DNA from: Ophiodon elongatus
Taxonomy: Eukaryota > Chordata > Actinopteri > Perciformes > Hexagrammidae
Direction: 5' to 3'
NCBI GenBank assembly: GCA_016806645.1
Contig: JACSYO010000469.1
Location: forward strand, 1,240,001-1,304,000
Length of the DNA: 64,000 nucleotides
The notes beneath the pieces were generated by a model. It did not search any database. It was not told the origin of the DNA and saw only the letters and a list, made by a program, of their open reading frames with translations. This document shows, piece by piece, positions 11,329 to 23,200 of this stretch; position 1 is the first letter of the stretch, and each line of letters starts with the position of its first letter. Both the position numbers and the translations under genes were made by a program.

Positions 11329-13895
11329 CACATACATACATACATACACACTTACACTTACACTCACTACAGATGAACATTAGAGTGGGGTGAATGGAGA
11401 AATATATCTTGAGATACATGAGCCATAATTTGTCCTGTAAATTACTCAACATCGTAAATCAGTTCAGATAATTTAATCTGATGGAATTTTAGTTTTTATT
11501 TGTAAGCAATTTTGAAGGATTTTTAAATTTACATTAACAGCCTTTCAACGGTTACATTTTTGACAGAAATGTGAGTATCTTTCTAATAACTCTAGTTGCA
11601 CACAGCCTTAATGTCATGTGCTGTGTTTTGGTGCAGGTGGCAGTATTGTTGATGGACACGCAGGGAGCCTTCGACAACCAGTCCACCGTGAAGGACTGTG
11701 CCACCATCTTTGCCCTCAGCACCATGACCAGCTCGATACAGGTGACCGATCTCTGATGGTCACTGATTCCATCAGTTCTTTTTATTCGTGTAACGTATGC
11801 TCATATAGTTTCTCTTTTGTAGATCTACAATCTGTCCCAGAACGTACAAGAGGACGATCTGCAGCAGCTACAGGTCTGTTTACTTTAGCATCCGATCAGA
11901 TTAGTCTGATCAGTCAGATTAGATAAAGCACCTTTCTAGTCTTCTGACTTCTAAAGGCGCTTTAATCTACATGTCAACATTCACCGTTTACGCACACATT
12001 CATACCGTTCATTCATGCCATGCAAGGTGCCGACCTGCCAGTCAGGATCTATTCTAATGCTCATTCACACACCGATGGCACCAACCGAGGAGCAATTTGG
12101 GGCTCAGTATCTTGCCCAAGGAAACTTTAACATGTGGACTGGAGGAGCTGGGGATCAAACAGCCAATCTTCCGATTAGTGAACGACCCGCTACATCTCCT
12201 GCACCACAGCCGCTTCATTTTGATGCAAAACACCAGCATGAATATATATATATTATGATATATAAAGTTCTTATAATAATAATTTCTGTTTCTAACCGAA
12301 GGGTCTTTTCGTAATCTCACTATAATAACATTAGGTGCTCTCCAGATTTTTGCGTCTCAGTAATAACTTTGTGTAATCATAGCTGTTCACGGAGTATGGT
12401 CGTCTTGCCATGGATGAGATCTTTCAGAAGCCCTTCCAGGTGAGAGAAACCACAATATGGGATTCATTCATTGCTGATGTTTGACATTTATCCGATTATT
12501 GCTCTGTTTTACAAAAAAAATATTTTCTTTAATTTAACACCTTCTCATTTTCCTCTTACAGTCTTTAATGTTCCTAATCAGGGACTGGAGCTTTCCCTAC
12601 GAATATGCCTACGGGTTCAAAGGAGGCAATGAGTTCCTGGATAAACGGCTACAGGTACCAATTCTGTCTTACTGATTTGGAAGAATATTATGAATACGCT
12701 TGGCTTATCTTAGATACTGAGTTTGGGATTTTGCCTTATTATTGATGTCTAAAGGTCAATGAGTCCCAGCATGAAGAGCTGCAAACAGTGAGGGATCACA
12801 TCCATTCATGCTTCAGCAACATCTCCTGCTTCCTGTTGCCTCACCCTGGGCTGAAGGTTGCCACCAGCCCTGTTTTTGAGGGACAGCTTAATGGTAAGAG
12901 TCCTGTTTCCACACTATTCTAATGTGTTTACGGTTCATGTTTATCAGAATACCCAATGTACCATGTGCTGTCTCTAACTTTTGGTATATATTTATGACCT
13001 CAGCTGTTGCCCCGGAGTTTAAAGAGGAGCTGAGGAGCCTGATCCCTAAACTGCTGCATCCCGATCGTCTGTCTGAGAAAGAAATAAATGGAAACAAGGT
13101 CACTTGCAGGGGCCTGCTCGAGTTCTTCAAGGTAACCTCTTCTCCATCTGAGTTTTCCTGCTAAACCAGAGTTTTTCTCTTATGTCTAATATTGTAATTT
13201 TTGTCCTACCAGGCATACATTAAGATTTACCAGGGAGAAGATTTGCCACAGCCAAAGACTATGCTCATGGTATGTACAGGATTAATGATGAGGATATATA
13301 TACGTTTTAACATGAACATTTGTATTTGATTTTTTTACTTCAACACATTTAACATGTGCCACTTTTGTTTCACCAGGCGACAGCAGAGGCCAATAATCTG
13401 GCAGCCGTGGCAACTGCCAAAGATCAGTATAGCAAGAACATGGAGAGGGTGGGTTTCTCTTAAACGAAGCATCAACTACACTTCTTTTGTTTATCATTGT
13501 GGGACTTTGAAACACCATGAAAGAGGTATTTTCATATAATCCTGACTACAAACGTTCGTTCTTTCCGCTCTAAGGTGTGCGGGGGAGACTTGCCCTATGT
13601 GGCTCCCGAATCTCTGGAGGAAAAGCATCAGTTTTACTTCCGAGAGGCTCTTCATAACTTCTCCAAGACCAAGAAGATGGGCGGACAAGAGTTTTGTGAC
13701 CGTTACCAAGTAGAGCTGGAAAAAGAGCTGGAGGAAATGTGGCAGTCACTCGGCAAGCAAAACGCGGTAAGAGACTACTCCATAAACATGAGAACCTTTA
13801 TTTAACATTGGAATAAATATCAGTTACTAAAACATTGAAGTTGTTGTCAGATTCAAAACACACCAGTTTTACCACTTAAACTGATTGATTGTTGT

Positions 13896-13944
<49 letters not shown>

Positions 13945-15546
13945 CATTATTATTATTATTATTATTGCATTCTTTGCTGTTTAAGGCCGTGATATTAATT
14001 CTTAATCATCTGTTTTTTCTCTTTGCTGTAAAAGGCAAAAAACCTCTTCAGCGCCTTCCGGACCCCGGCAGTGCTGTTTGTCCTGGTGTGCCTTCTCTAT
14101 GTGCTGTCAGGTGTGTTGCTCTTCGTTGGCCTGTCTACCATCGCCCTGGTGTGTGACTGCACTCTGGGTGTGGTCATGATGTCCATGCTGACGTGGGCCT
14201 TCATCCGCTACTCCGGTCGGTACCGGAATGTTGGAGGAGCCATCGACCAGGCCGCAGGTGTCGTCCTGGAGCAGGTGAGAATAAAGCGGCCGGTGTCTGG
14301 CTATAAGGCTTTCAGAGCTTTTAGTTATGTCATTGTAGACTTTTGTTTTGTCACTGCGTGTACCCATACATGTCACTAGAGGGAGCAATTGATTTTGGAA
14401 AGAACAAAAATGGTATCCAGCGATCTTAGGGTAGGAGACGTTTGTAATAATCTAGATATTGACTCACCTGCTAAAAAACTGGTAAGAAAAACGACAATTT
14501 ATATACATATGACAAAAGTAAGAAGTTTAAATATGTTCACCGCCTTGAACGATTGGTTTGTAACAACTCCAAGAACACAAGGGAAGGAGAAGGTTTTCAG
14601 ATCCAGTTCAACCATCTGCCAAGTACTTTTGTTGGAGTGTACTGGGTAGTATATTAGTTCTCATCACATCGGCGTCAACCTGCTTGATGCTTGACAATGT
14701 TCACCAGCTATTTGCGAACTTGGTGTGTCTGCTTTTTTGAAAGGTTGCATACAGTGGGTTTACCACAGCTTGTTTGCTTCTTAAAACAGAGTTGATAAGA
14801 GTGGTGAGACTGAGCCGTACAGTACACAGTAAATGTGTATAAAAAAACAATGAGCACAAAGACAAAGAGATAATTATTTGTGGGTTCTTAAAGACAGTTT
14901 TATAATAGCATTGCAGGAGGTGTTTGTTTGTATGTTAGCTGTTAAACCTGTGAAAACAGAATGTGGTTGAGGTCTGATTTGTTTATTTAACCCTCCTCCT
15001 GGTGAGGGAGGCCTGTGAGTCACATCTAGTTAATGGTTTTGCAAAGCCATGCCCACTTTGAAAAATTCAATCCCATGTTAATGTTTAATTTAAATCCCTC
15101 TAGAACTAAACCCCTCCCACATATTCTGTTGCACATGGAGTTTCTCTGTAACTTTAACTACTGCAACCATTTTCATTCAGTGGTTAAGCTGGATCCAACA
15201 TCCACAGAATAAAAATAGAAATGAAACTAACAATGGTGAGAATCTGAAAGTCCTCAGAGGACGTTTAGAGTTAAATCTCAAGTTCTAGCCTTTTACTTAC
15301 ACAAAAACAGAAGTGTTTTTTTATTGATCGAATCCACTCTTCCTGACAGACGAGGCTGAGAGGCTTCAGTGAATTAACCACAGCACCAAAAACAAAAACG
15401 GAAGTCGGCTAGTGTTGCAAAACACACATGACGCAGTCTGCCGCCCCATTAATCGTCCCTTTTTGTTTCTCCTCCGTTTCCAGGCCACCGTGGTGATGAA
15501 CAAGTCGAGAGGTACGGGCGCTGGTGACCAGAAGAAATCCAGATAA
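9512..15546 (+). CDS. atl3: Atlastin-3, ER membrane-fusion GTPase
   Basis: Dynamin-like GTPase of the ER membrane that tethers and fuses ER tubules. Thirteen coding exons: 9512-9715, 10704-10838, 11637-11741, 11823-11873, 12383-12439, 12562-12654, 12755-12893, 13004-13131, 13213-13269, 13377-13448, 13575-13766, 14035-14274 and 15484-15546, giving 511 residues. All borders are GT-AG and phases agree. Visible motifs: P-loop GAFRKGKS (48-55), DTQG (120-123), the guanine-specificity RDW (191-193), a helical middle domain, and a paired transmembrane hairpin (about 423-468) before an amphipathic tail (RYSGRYRNVGGAIDQAAGVVLEQ region). The start MASKPGPVQIV and block VCGGDLPYVAPESLEEKH resemble ATL3 more than ATL1 or ATL2. 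The C-terminal tail is short (20 residues in the last exon); human ATL3 is about 541 residues. Confidence 0.93.
9920..10191. mobile_element. 272-bp MITE-like element with perfect 17-bp inverted ends
   Basis: The left end TATGAAGGTAGATTTGT (9920-9936) is the exact reverse complement of the right end at 10175-10191. Both sides are flanked by ATGCCC (9914-9919 and 10192-10197), a likely 6-bp target duplication. The interior is A/T-rich, with gagagcaaa motifs repeated in both orientations, and has no coding capacity. It sits in atl3 intron 1. A 6-bp duplication fits the Dada type better than hAT (8 bp), but the superfamily is not established. Confidence 0.85.
10433..10480. repeat. Perfect hairpin, 20-bp arms with 8-base loop
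   Basis: ATGACCTGATTAAGATCTAC (10433-10452) is exactly complementary to 10461-10480, around the loop TAGTACTT. The pairing extends imperfectly outward. It lies in atl3 intron 1, 240 bases after the MITE-like element. Confidence 0.9.
10923..11327. repeat. Compound TA / TATC microsatellite
   Basis: About 400 bases of TA dinucleotides with interspersed ATAGAT/ATCTAT units, in atl3 intron 2. It is strongly self-complementary and the assembled length may be unreliable. Confidence 0.95.
11945..12225 (-). mobile_element. tRNA-derived SINE, reverse orientation, in atl3 intron 4
   Basis: On the minus strand the segment starts near 12217 with a tRNA-like head: an A-box-like TGGTGCAGGAGATG, then a B-box-like region GGCTGTTTGATCCCC. 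A body follows with the phrase cttgggcaagatactgagcc, common to many fish genomes. The family name was not assigned. Ends are approximate. Confidence 0.65.
13897..13966. repeat. (ATT)n microsatellite
   Basis: About 70 bases of ATT repeats with one ATC interruption, in atl3 intron 11. Confidence 0.95.
14275..15483 (+). other. atl3 intron 12
   Basis: The longest atl3 intron in the 3' half (about 1.2 kb). It contains TCACTAGAGGGAGC near 14371-14385, a partial CTCF-like match. Otherwise I saw nothing distinctive. Confidence 0.6.
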
Positions 15547-15587
15547 AGGACCTCTGGACCTTCATAATCTCGACGCAACGCTACCAG

Positions 15588-15631
15588 CACACAACACAAG
15601 CACACAACACAAGCACACAACACAAGCACAC
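15588..15631. repeat. Short tandem repeat, 13-bp unit (gcacacaacacaa)
   Basis: Just over three copies of gcacacaacacaa lie directly after the atl3 stop codon. Confidence 0.85.
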
Positions 15632-17756
15632 ATTCAGCCCTAAAGCCTTCTCATGCCTCCCATTGGAACAAAGATGCAGCTCAACCACATTGGCACAACG
15701 TACAAACATGATGCCAATCCACCAGCATCGTTAATATGCACGTTACTCTGCCTGTTAAAGTCCAGGCTTATGTAAAGGTGAGGCAGGGAGTTAACTCATC
15801 CCAATCCCTCTTATTGATACTTCATGTCTTAAATTGACACTGCCATCATTTTACAGGTTTACAATTGGTCTTGATAGACATGTCGATGTTTACCTTTTAA
15901 ACTTATAAAACACGTACTTGGTTGTTTATTGTTCAAACGGGAGTAGTCAGGGTGATTATCAAAGAAAGCTTCTGCAGTATATCTTATATTACCTTTTAAA
16001 AAAATGCTGGCTTTAAAGCTTATACATTTATACATATCACTTTGTGGCTATATTTTTTTACTTTGCGGCCTTAAAACATTCCATTCTGTTTGTAGATTTG
16101 CTTTATATTTGATATAAACTAGCATTTCTACTTTGAAAGGAGAACAGGATACGCACTTTCTATATAGCACAGTAGATTTTGGTAGTTGCATGTAATGAGA
16201 GTTCAGTTGAATCTCATTTGTTTCAAATGCTTTGCCGTTTATTCCTTGATGGAAGGTGTGACACTTTATAGATTTTGATACTGTATACTAGACTCTTCTC
16301 GCGAAATTATATATAAGGACTTTTATTCTGGACATTTTTCCGCTCCAAAGATAAGACATTACTGGAACACTCGAAGGTGTTCAACGCACAACATAATAAA
16401 ACTAGCGACCAGTCAGCCAAAGAGTTAGCTTTAAATATTTGATTTAAACTTTGACCGTGTACTCCGTAGCTACAATGAACTCAATGAAAAAAATACTTTT
16501 TCACTCAAACATAGCAAGTGTTGAACAAACATGGAACAAATGACAAGCAGGATGTTTTGAACAGTAATAAGAACAAGAAGTAGAAACCGATAAAAAAAAA
16601 TGTGACAACATGTCGTCATGTTTGCGCCTCAGATTAGTTCTTGATGAAATGCTTTTAGAGGCCGTTTGTAGCTTTGCTATCTGCTCCACTGTGAGAAAAC
16701 CCTCTGATACATCACTATGACGCGCCGCTCACTCATTGGTGATCTGGCTGCAGCTAAAAGGTATATTTAAACTATTTAAGTTTCAAATTTCGAATCATTC
16801 CTAAACTCTATAAGAAAACGTTGTCAATGTAAAACTTCTTTTTTATTATGACACGTTTTTTGGTAAAATAATCACTTTAAGTGGCTATCGATTCATCTTA
16901 AAGCCATTGCGTGCTTCGGTCAGAGCTTTGATTGAATTGCATGCAATGGTTGCCTAACATGAGACAATTTTACAGAAAAGGAAAACTAATAGATTTAGAC
17001 TTTTTTTTTTAGATTTAGATTTTGTTTCTTTGGTGCTCGGTTACCTGCAGCCGTTTAACCAATAAGCCGTGTTTATTCCGACATCAGTCATATATGGAAT
17101 TTAAAAGACTACACAGTGGATTTATTATGTTTTAGTTTTCCTTTGCGGGGCCAAGCAGGGCATCTCAGGCCAACTCAGAATGAACACGGCATTGGATTAA
17201 AGGACTCTGATTATTTGAAACTATGCCCTACATCTCTGAGCATGAGAGGTGGATTCTTTCAGAAAACATTCAATTGGAGAAGTGGAATGGCAACCATCTC
17301 GTATTGTATAGTAGGTCTTTTAAATGCCACGAGATTGTAAGAACTGAGAGCGAAAGTAGGATAATATAGTCAGCAATGATTTTTGCATTGTGTATTTAAC
17401 AACTAACCATATATTTCCTGCATTCAAATACAGAATGGACACACAAAAAGCTAATAAACAGTGCATTAATCTCAGTGATACTGTAGATATAAATCATACA
17501 AGGTCAAAACAGAGAAGTGCAAATATGGATGATGGGAGACTTTTGATTTCTGACCATCATTTAGCACATTCCATGTCTGTCCCTCTGCACAAGAGGAGGA
17601 AACAAGCACTTTCTTTTGCACTCCCTCTCCTCTTTGGTGCTTTTTGCACTCTGCTCGTTCCAAAGGTAAATGCATGCAATATTGTAGTTTAAGCTAATGT
17701 AATAATCTCTTGCAGGGGTATTGTGGCCTTGACTTGAGAAACGCTGTTTTCTAAAG

Positions 17757-17762
17757 AATAAA
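17757..17762 (+). terminator. Distal atl3 poly(A) signal
   Basis: AATAAA followed by a T/G-rich downstream region. A proximal alternative is at 16395-16400. Confidence 0.55.
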
Positions 17763-17988
17763 CAAAGCTTGAAACTGTTGATGTGTCTTTCCAATCCTTT
17801 CTTTTGTTTAAAGAGAGGCATCAGAGAACCTCAGTCGTAAAGGTTGTACAAACCCAAAAAGAGTGTGGAGGCTATTTTGAGGTTTCACATGAACCCAGCA
17901 GCAGGTTCACCTTTACAAACACTTGCTTTGAATAGCCACAAAATGTTGTTTCAGATTGTATTTGAATACTTGACTCTTATCAGATTAC

Positions 17989-18256
17989 ATTAGATTAAAC
18001 TTCATTGTCATTACAGAGAGTAAGTACAAGTACAATAAAATGCAGTTCAGCATCTAACCAGATAGTGTAAACAGTAGCAAAGTGCATACAAATATGAATG
18101 ATTGTACAAAATGAACAATAAACCAAGATGGAATATCTATGGTATCTAATATAATTATGATATATACAATTTAAACAATATACAACATACATTGTAATTT
18201 GTAAACTACAGTCTGAGTAGCTATGAACAGTAATTTAATATAAATAAACCTGCTGC

Positions 18257-18293
<37 letters not shown>

Positions 18294-18473
18294 TAGCACA
18301 TTCATATAAATGCTACTAATTACTGTTTACTATCAATATACTGTTATTCTATATATTACTCTGCACGTTACTGCTTTTTGTCCTTCTGGTTAGATGTGAA
18401 ACTGAATTTCTTTGTCTCAGTACTCTTTGTCTCAGTACTACCCTGTTATGGTAATTAAGTTGACTAATCTAAT
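17989..18473. mobile_element. Nonautonomous element with long imperfect inverted ends
   Basis: The left end (ATTAGATTAAACTTCATTG, then ttcagcatctaaccag near 18046-18061) is imperfectly complementary over about 80 bases to the right end (cttctggttagatgtgaaac near 18382, ending GACTAATCTAAT at 18473). The middle holds a TA run (18260-18291). Related fragments lie at 3930-4133 and 2639-2744. There is no coding capacity. Confidence 0.65.
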
Positions 18474-18821
18474 ATTTATCAGCACTAATATATGAACAGT
18501 AGGATTTGAGAGACTACTGTGTGTTATGTGAAGCATAAACAAATAAGAAAATAAGATGAAACTTTTTTATATTATGTCCGCTATGGTGGAAAACTATTTT
18601 ATGAATTAATATGAGTTTGTGTTTTTTATTGAGCTAGTGTTGATTGTTTGTCAACATAATGAATGTGGGTCATATTTTACAGGCTTTGTGTTTGTTTACG
18701 CCATAACTCACAAGCCCACAACAACAGCCCCGCCTCGGTGTGAGGTGACCTCCTGTGATATCATAGCGTTTATATCATTTTATTATATGTATTATATCTC
18801 CCGCCCCTCTCATTCCCTCAA

Positions 18822-18824
<3 letters not shown>

Positions 18825-18863
<39 letters not shown>

Positions 18864-19041
18864 TCTCTCTCTCTCTTTCTCTCTTGCTCTCTCTCTCTCT
18901 CTCTCGCTCCCTCTCCCCCCCTCTCTCTCTCTCTCTCTTCTCTTCTCTTACTCTCTCTCTCTCTCTCTCTCTCGCTCCCTCTCCCCCCCCTCTCTCTCTC
19001 TCTCTCTTCTCTTCTCTTACTCTCTCTCTCTCTCTCTCTCT
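18825..19041. repeat. CT-rich tract with internal 70-bp tandem duplication
   Basis: About 217 bases of nearly pure pyrimidine. The block ctcgctccctctccccccct through cttctcttactctctct occurs twice in tandem (about 18902-18971 and 18972-19041). Confidence 0.95.
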
Positions 19042-19081
19042 GTACAGAAATCTGCTCCGGCGAATTTTGTGTCCCTTGTTT

Positions 19082-19091
19082 CCTTATATGG
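19082..19091. promoter_or_regulatory. Perfect CArG box (CCTTATATGG)
   Basis: Matches the SRF consensus CC(A/T)6GG exactly. It lies about 1.1 kb upstream of the cfl1 leader and 90 bases from a second CArG box. Confidence 0.55.
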
Positions 19092-19166
19092 TGATCAGCG
19101 TCGTGGCCCGACCCTCCTCGCGCTGTGAGCGAGAGGCGCGTGCACTGACCGCCGCCGCTCACCGTT

Positions 19167-19186
19167 CACTTCCATATTTGGAAGTG
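19167..19186. promoter_or_regulatory. Perfect CArG box inside a 20-bp near-palindrome
   Basis: CACTTCCATATTTGGAAGTG: the central CCATATTTGG (19172-19181) is a perfect SRF site. The flanks provide ETS-type GGAA on both strands, as in serum-response elements that recruit ternary complex factors. Confidence 0.6.
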
Positions 19187-19206
19187 AGTCTAACAAAACC
19201 CCGCAC

Positions 19207-19308
19207 GGAGGGGAGGGAGGAGCGAGGGGAGGGGAGAGAGAGCGAGAGAGGAGGGGAGAGAGAGAAACAGAAAGAGAGAGAGAGGGAGAGAGAGAGAGAG
19301 AGAGAGAC
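19207..19308. repeat. GA-rich tract, complementary in type to the CT tract
   Basis: About 100 purine bases on the plus strand. Together with the pyrimidine tract at 18825-19041 it brackets a GC-rich 165-base segment and could fold back on it. Confidence 0.9.
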
Positions 19309-20099
19309 ATTCCTCCCATCTCTTCTGGCTGGCTGCTGAATTTCGGTTAAAACAGCAGCAGCACAATAGTTTTATTATTCATCTCCCCGGCCCACTGGAG
19401 CACATATTCACGCCCTGAACACTGAATATATCGTGTTAGAGCCACAATAACTGGTTCATACACGCAGGGAAGCTTGTGCTCTTTAATTAATTAAAAGGTT
19501 AATACAAATGTTATATAGTTGCCTTAAAGGCATCATAGATGTGGTCTGAACAAAGGTTTCTTTATTTTTATATATTTATTATTTTCGTCTCAAGCATTTA
19601 TTGAGCACCATAAGATAATTTCATAATAAACATCAGATATTATTATGATGGATTTGTAGGTTTATTCATACACCACACAAACACATATTCCCATAATGCT
19701 CTTCGCCAACTGTTTGGTGCGTTTGATTTGTTCATCGGTGCCACCCGCAGCCGCCAAAAGGAAATACAAGTATTTATATAATTGAAAGGGAAATAGAAGA
19801 ATCAAAGAATAAAATGCGAGAAATACTAGTGGTGAGAGGTGTAATCTTGTTTCCATCAAATGGTCGACAATTAGTGTCATGTTTGATAACATCGTCCAAT
19901 ATGTTAAAATATTGAATAGAAGATTATTGTTTATTTTTTTATTCCCTATTTAATTTGGGTGTATAATATATTGAGCTGATGCTAATTAATATTTAGATAT
20001 TTTTTGATATATTTGTGCCATCACAAGTGACAAAACACTCCAATCAACAGTAAACAAACACAGCCGTCGGACAATTAAGGTTAACAGACGAGCGCTCCC
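19309..20099. other. Spacer upstream of cfl1
   Basis: AT-rich, with no exon and no strong repeat seen. Confidence 0.5.
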
Positions 20100-20244
20100 G
20101 CTCGTGCACCTGGACCAAGTCAGGGGCGCGCGCTTATAGGCGCGTCCACGCCGTGTATCCAGTGTGCGAGCGAGAGCGACGATTCATCATCACAGTTCAT
20201 TCAATTCCTCCGCAGACGTCGACCGATCCAGAGCAGCAGCCATG
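20100..20244 (+). promoter_or_regulatory. cfl1 core promoter, leader and start of a CpG island
   Basis: CpG-dense sequence begins near 20090 and continues into intron 1 to about 21070. A TATA-like GCTTATAGG occurs at about 20133-20141. The leader runs to the ATG at 20242-20244, which is followed at once by the donor GTAGGT. Confidence 0.65.
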
Positions 20245-23200
20245 GTAGGTCTCCCGTCGTCTTCATCGCGGGTCGGCGCTCCCACTGCTCCCGCGGACTA
20301 ACGTCGACTTCCCCGTTACATCCGCGGCGGTTTGCGGGCGGTTTGTGGTTCTTTTATAGGCGATATAGTCGTTTTTTTAACCGTTAGACGAAGCGACCGT
20401 TAGCCGGTTCTGTAGCTCCGTAGCTAGGCAGCCAAAGGCTCCTTTCGAACCCAACGGTCGGGCGAACAAAGCGTTCACGCTGCGCGCGACCCGCGAGTTA
20501 TATTCGTCACATTACGAGGGTTTTTATTTCCCCTTGTGCGGTTTATTAACGTGATAAACGAGGTTGTGATTATAAAACAGGAAATAAAAAATAATCGAGG
20601 CTCCCAAACAACTGGCGCCATTTCGTTCATCTCGTGAGTTTCGCTGACACACAGAAACCCACGCAGGGTCTTTTTATTAACGTGGCTGTCATCGCCGCCG
20701 TGTTTTCACCGCATCATGTTTCCGCTATTTCCCCTCGTCGACGCGTCTCCTCTACACAACAACAGGTGCAGCAGCGGCAGCACCCCGGGGCGAACCTGCT
20801 CGCGGTATTGTTCGCGGGAGCGAGCGGCCGCTAGCTCGGGCACAACGCGACGTGACGGCCGACGAGCAGCTAGCTGAGATTCTCCTGCTCTTTGTCTCCC
20901 CGCTGCTCCCTCAAGACCCGTAGCTCGAGACGCCGGCGGGCTACGGGCCCCGGGCCGAGGCCCCGTGAGCCTACCGGGACCCCGATTTCCGTGGGTTTAC
21001 GGTCGAGCTTTTCTCTGACACTAAATGTGTTAATTGGCGTCGGATCGGTCCGTTTGAGGGCGCTTTTCCTTATATAGCACGTGCGTGTGCTGCATTCATG
21101 GCCCCACCCTAAATTTGGTGCAAAGACATTTTTTTTTTTTTGTATAACTCTTCTGGATTGAGCTCTACCTTCCTGACATTTCCCGTGTAGACGGCTCACT
21201 GTATTTAACTGGGACGTAGCTCATATTTGATGTTATTGTCCACATTATATAAGCGCAGCTCTGGCTCCACTAGCTGAAGCTAACGGGCCGCAGGAGCTTC
21301 ATGGTCGCGAATGCGCATCTTTTTTTTTTTTTTTTCTTTTTTTTTTTTTTTGTTGCGCATCTTATTTGTGCAGCCGTTTAAACACGTCACGCCATTAAAC
21401 TACTATATCATTCAAACGTAGTAATAGACGAATACCTCGGTTAATTCACACATTAGTCATTTTTGTGCATCACTGCAATGCGAAAAATAAAACTATTACA
21501 TATCTGTAATATTATACACACCGTTGACACCCTGATAATCACCTAAATCTGCCTCTGCACACGTTACCTTTGCAGTGTTTTAGTTTCAGAGTTTGGATAT
21601 AAAGCCATCAGGCCTGTTTGCTAGTGATTGACCCATATGAGGCTTGTATCAACTGTTACTCTGTGAAGGAATTCAACTGGCATTATGACTACATTTATAT
21701 TGAGTCACTTGAACCTTGACTTCTGTAAAGTAAAGTACCCTGATCAAGATTAGATACGGCTCCAGTTTAGTGATCACCATGGTGATATTAGCTTGCTGCT
21801 AAAACAAAAAATACACAGAATATAAACCGTATCTTAAGAATTGGTAACTTGAAAATATTTTATTGACTTTACCGATAGTGTTTGGGAACAGAAAAATTCG
21901 ACATGTAAATTGTTAAAGAGGAAGACTGTCATGTGCTGTCTCGTATGCAAAGAGTGTGGACATTTGTAACCCTCAGCAAATATTTTGGAGACAGACTTTG
22001 ATTTTTTTTTTTTTTTTGCCCATGTTCCTTAGTTATAGTAAGGTACAATTCTTATTGTATTGATGCATGGGCGTTAAGGAAGCGAGTATGGTTGTTTGCT
22101 GGTTAATTATTACTCTAAAACTCACTGTTGCAGGTCTTTTACGCCCTGAGCAAACACGCCTGTGCTGCGTCGCAGTTGGGTTCCTTTTCCGTCTTTACTT
22201 CCCCATTATTTCCTTTTCTTTGTGTCTCTTTTTTCCATTGACACATTGCTGGTAGACATCAGTTTTCTCCTCCTGAGACTGCATTTTCCTGTTTTTAAGT
22301 GCCTTAAATAGAAGTCAGAAGACCCAATTGGGTTATGGCGGGGCAGTGACTCAGCAATGTGACTTGTAACTATAGGCAGTTTCTTCAAAAGCCCCATTGT
22401 TTGAGTCTGAACTCTGCTTTAATGCTTAATTCCTGACCACACCCTCACCCACATGGTCCTCTTCATGGTAGAGATACATGGCTGTTTCACTCTGAATAAA
22501 CATACTTTTTACACATAATGGTCACAGTCACAGAAGCTTGGACACACCTGTTAGCTGAACTTTAGCATTCATGTTCAAGATGGACTTTGGACATGCAGTA
22601 CTGGCCACATATTTTATTTCTGTTCATTATTCTTATAGTGTGACCTTATACATATTAAATGAAAAGGCTGTACTGACTGAATCATCAGTGCTGATTTCAT
22701 TTGAACCAACTTTGACAATTTGAGGACTTTCAGAACGTACGACACAACTTAACTCTTCGACCACAGCTTGTCACGGCCACACCTTTCCATTTCAATCCTA
22801 ATCAGTCGTCCTCATAAGGAGCATTCCTGGTGTCTGTCTGTCTGTGTGTGTGAGAGGCGTGCCGCCCTCTCTGGCCTTTCTTCAGTCTTATATCTATTAT
22901 TTATTGTACTGAAGTTGTCACTTCTGGCCTGTTAAGCACAACGCCATCTGTTGCCTCATTCAGGCAAAAACTCTCACGGTGAAGGAGAGCTGAAAGTAAC
23001 AATTACTTTCATTAGTAATTAGGCCGTCAATTATTTTTTTTAGATTTATTGTTTGTCATTCATGCCCATGTTGAGATATTCAAACTGCTTGGTTTGTCCA
23101 ACCAGCAGTTCAAAACCTAAATATTCATTTAGTTTAATATGACAAGACAAAGAGAACCAGCAAATATACACATTTGAAAGTTGGAATCAGTGATTTTTCT

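Larger units (their letters stand above)
15547..17780 (+). other. atl3 3' UTR
   Basis: About 2.2 kb of untranslated sequence between the atl3 stop and the AATAAA at 17757. An earlier AATAAA at 16395-16400 could give a shorter mRNA. A 13-bp tandem repeat opens the region. No other gene was seen. Confidence 0.6.

Noticed and set aside
10910..11452. Open frames of repeated Ile-Tyr on both strands
   Set aside because: Translation of the TA microsatellite.
18619..19339. Open frames of Ser-Leu or Arg-Glu repeats
   Set aside because: Translation of the CT and GA tracts.
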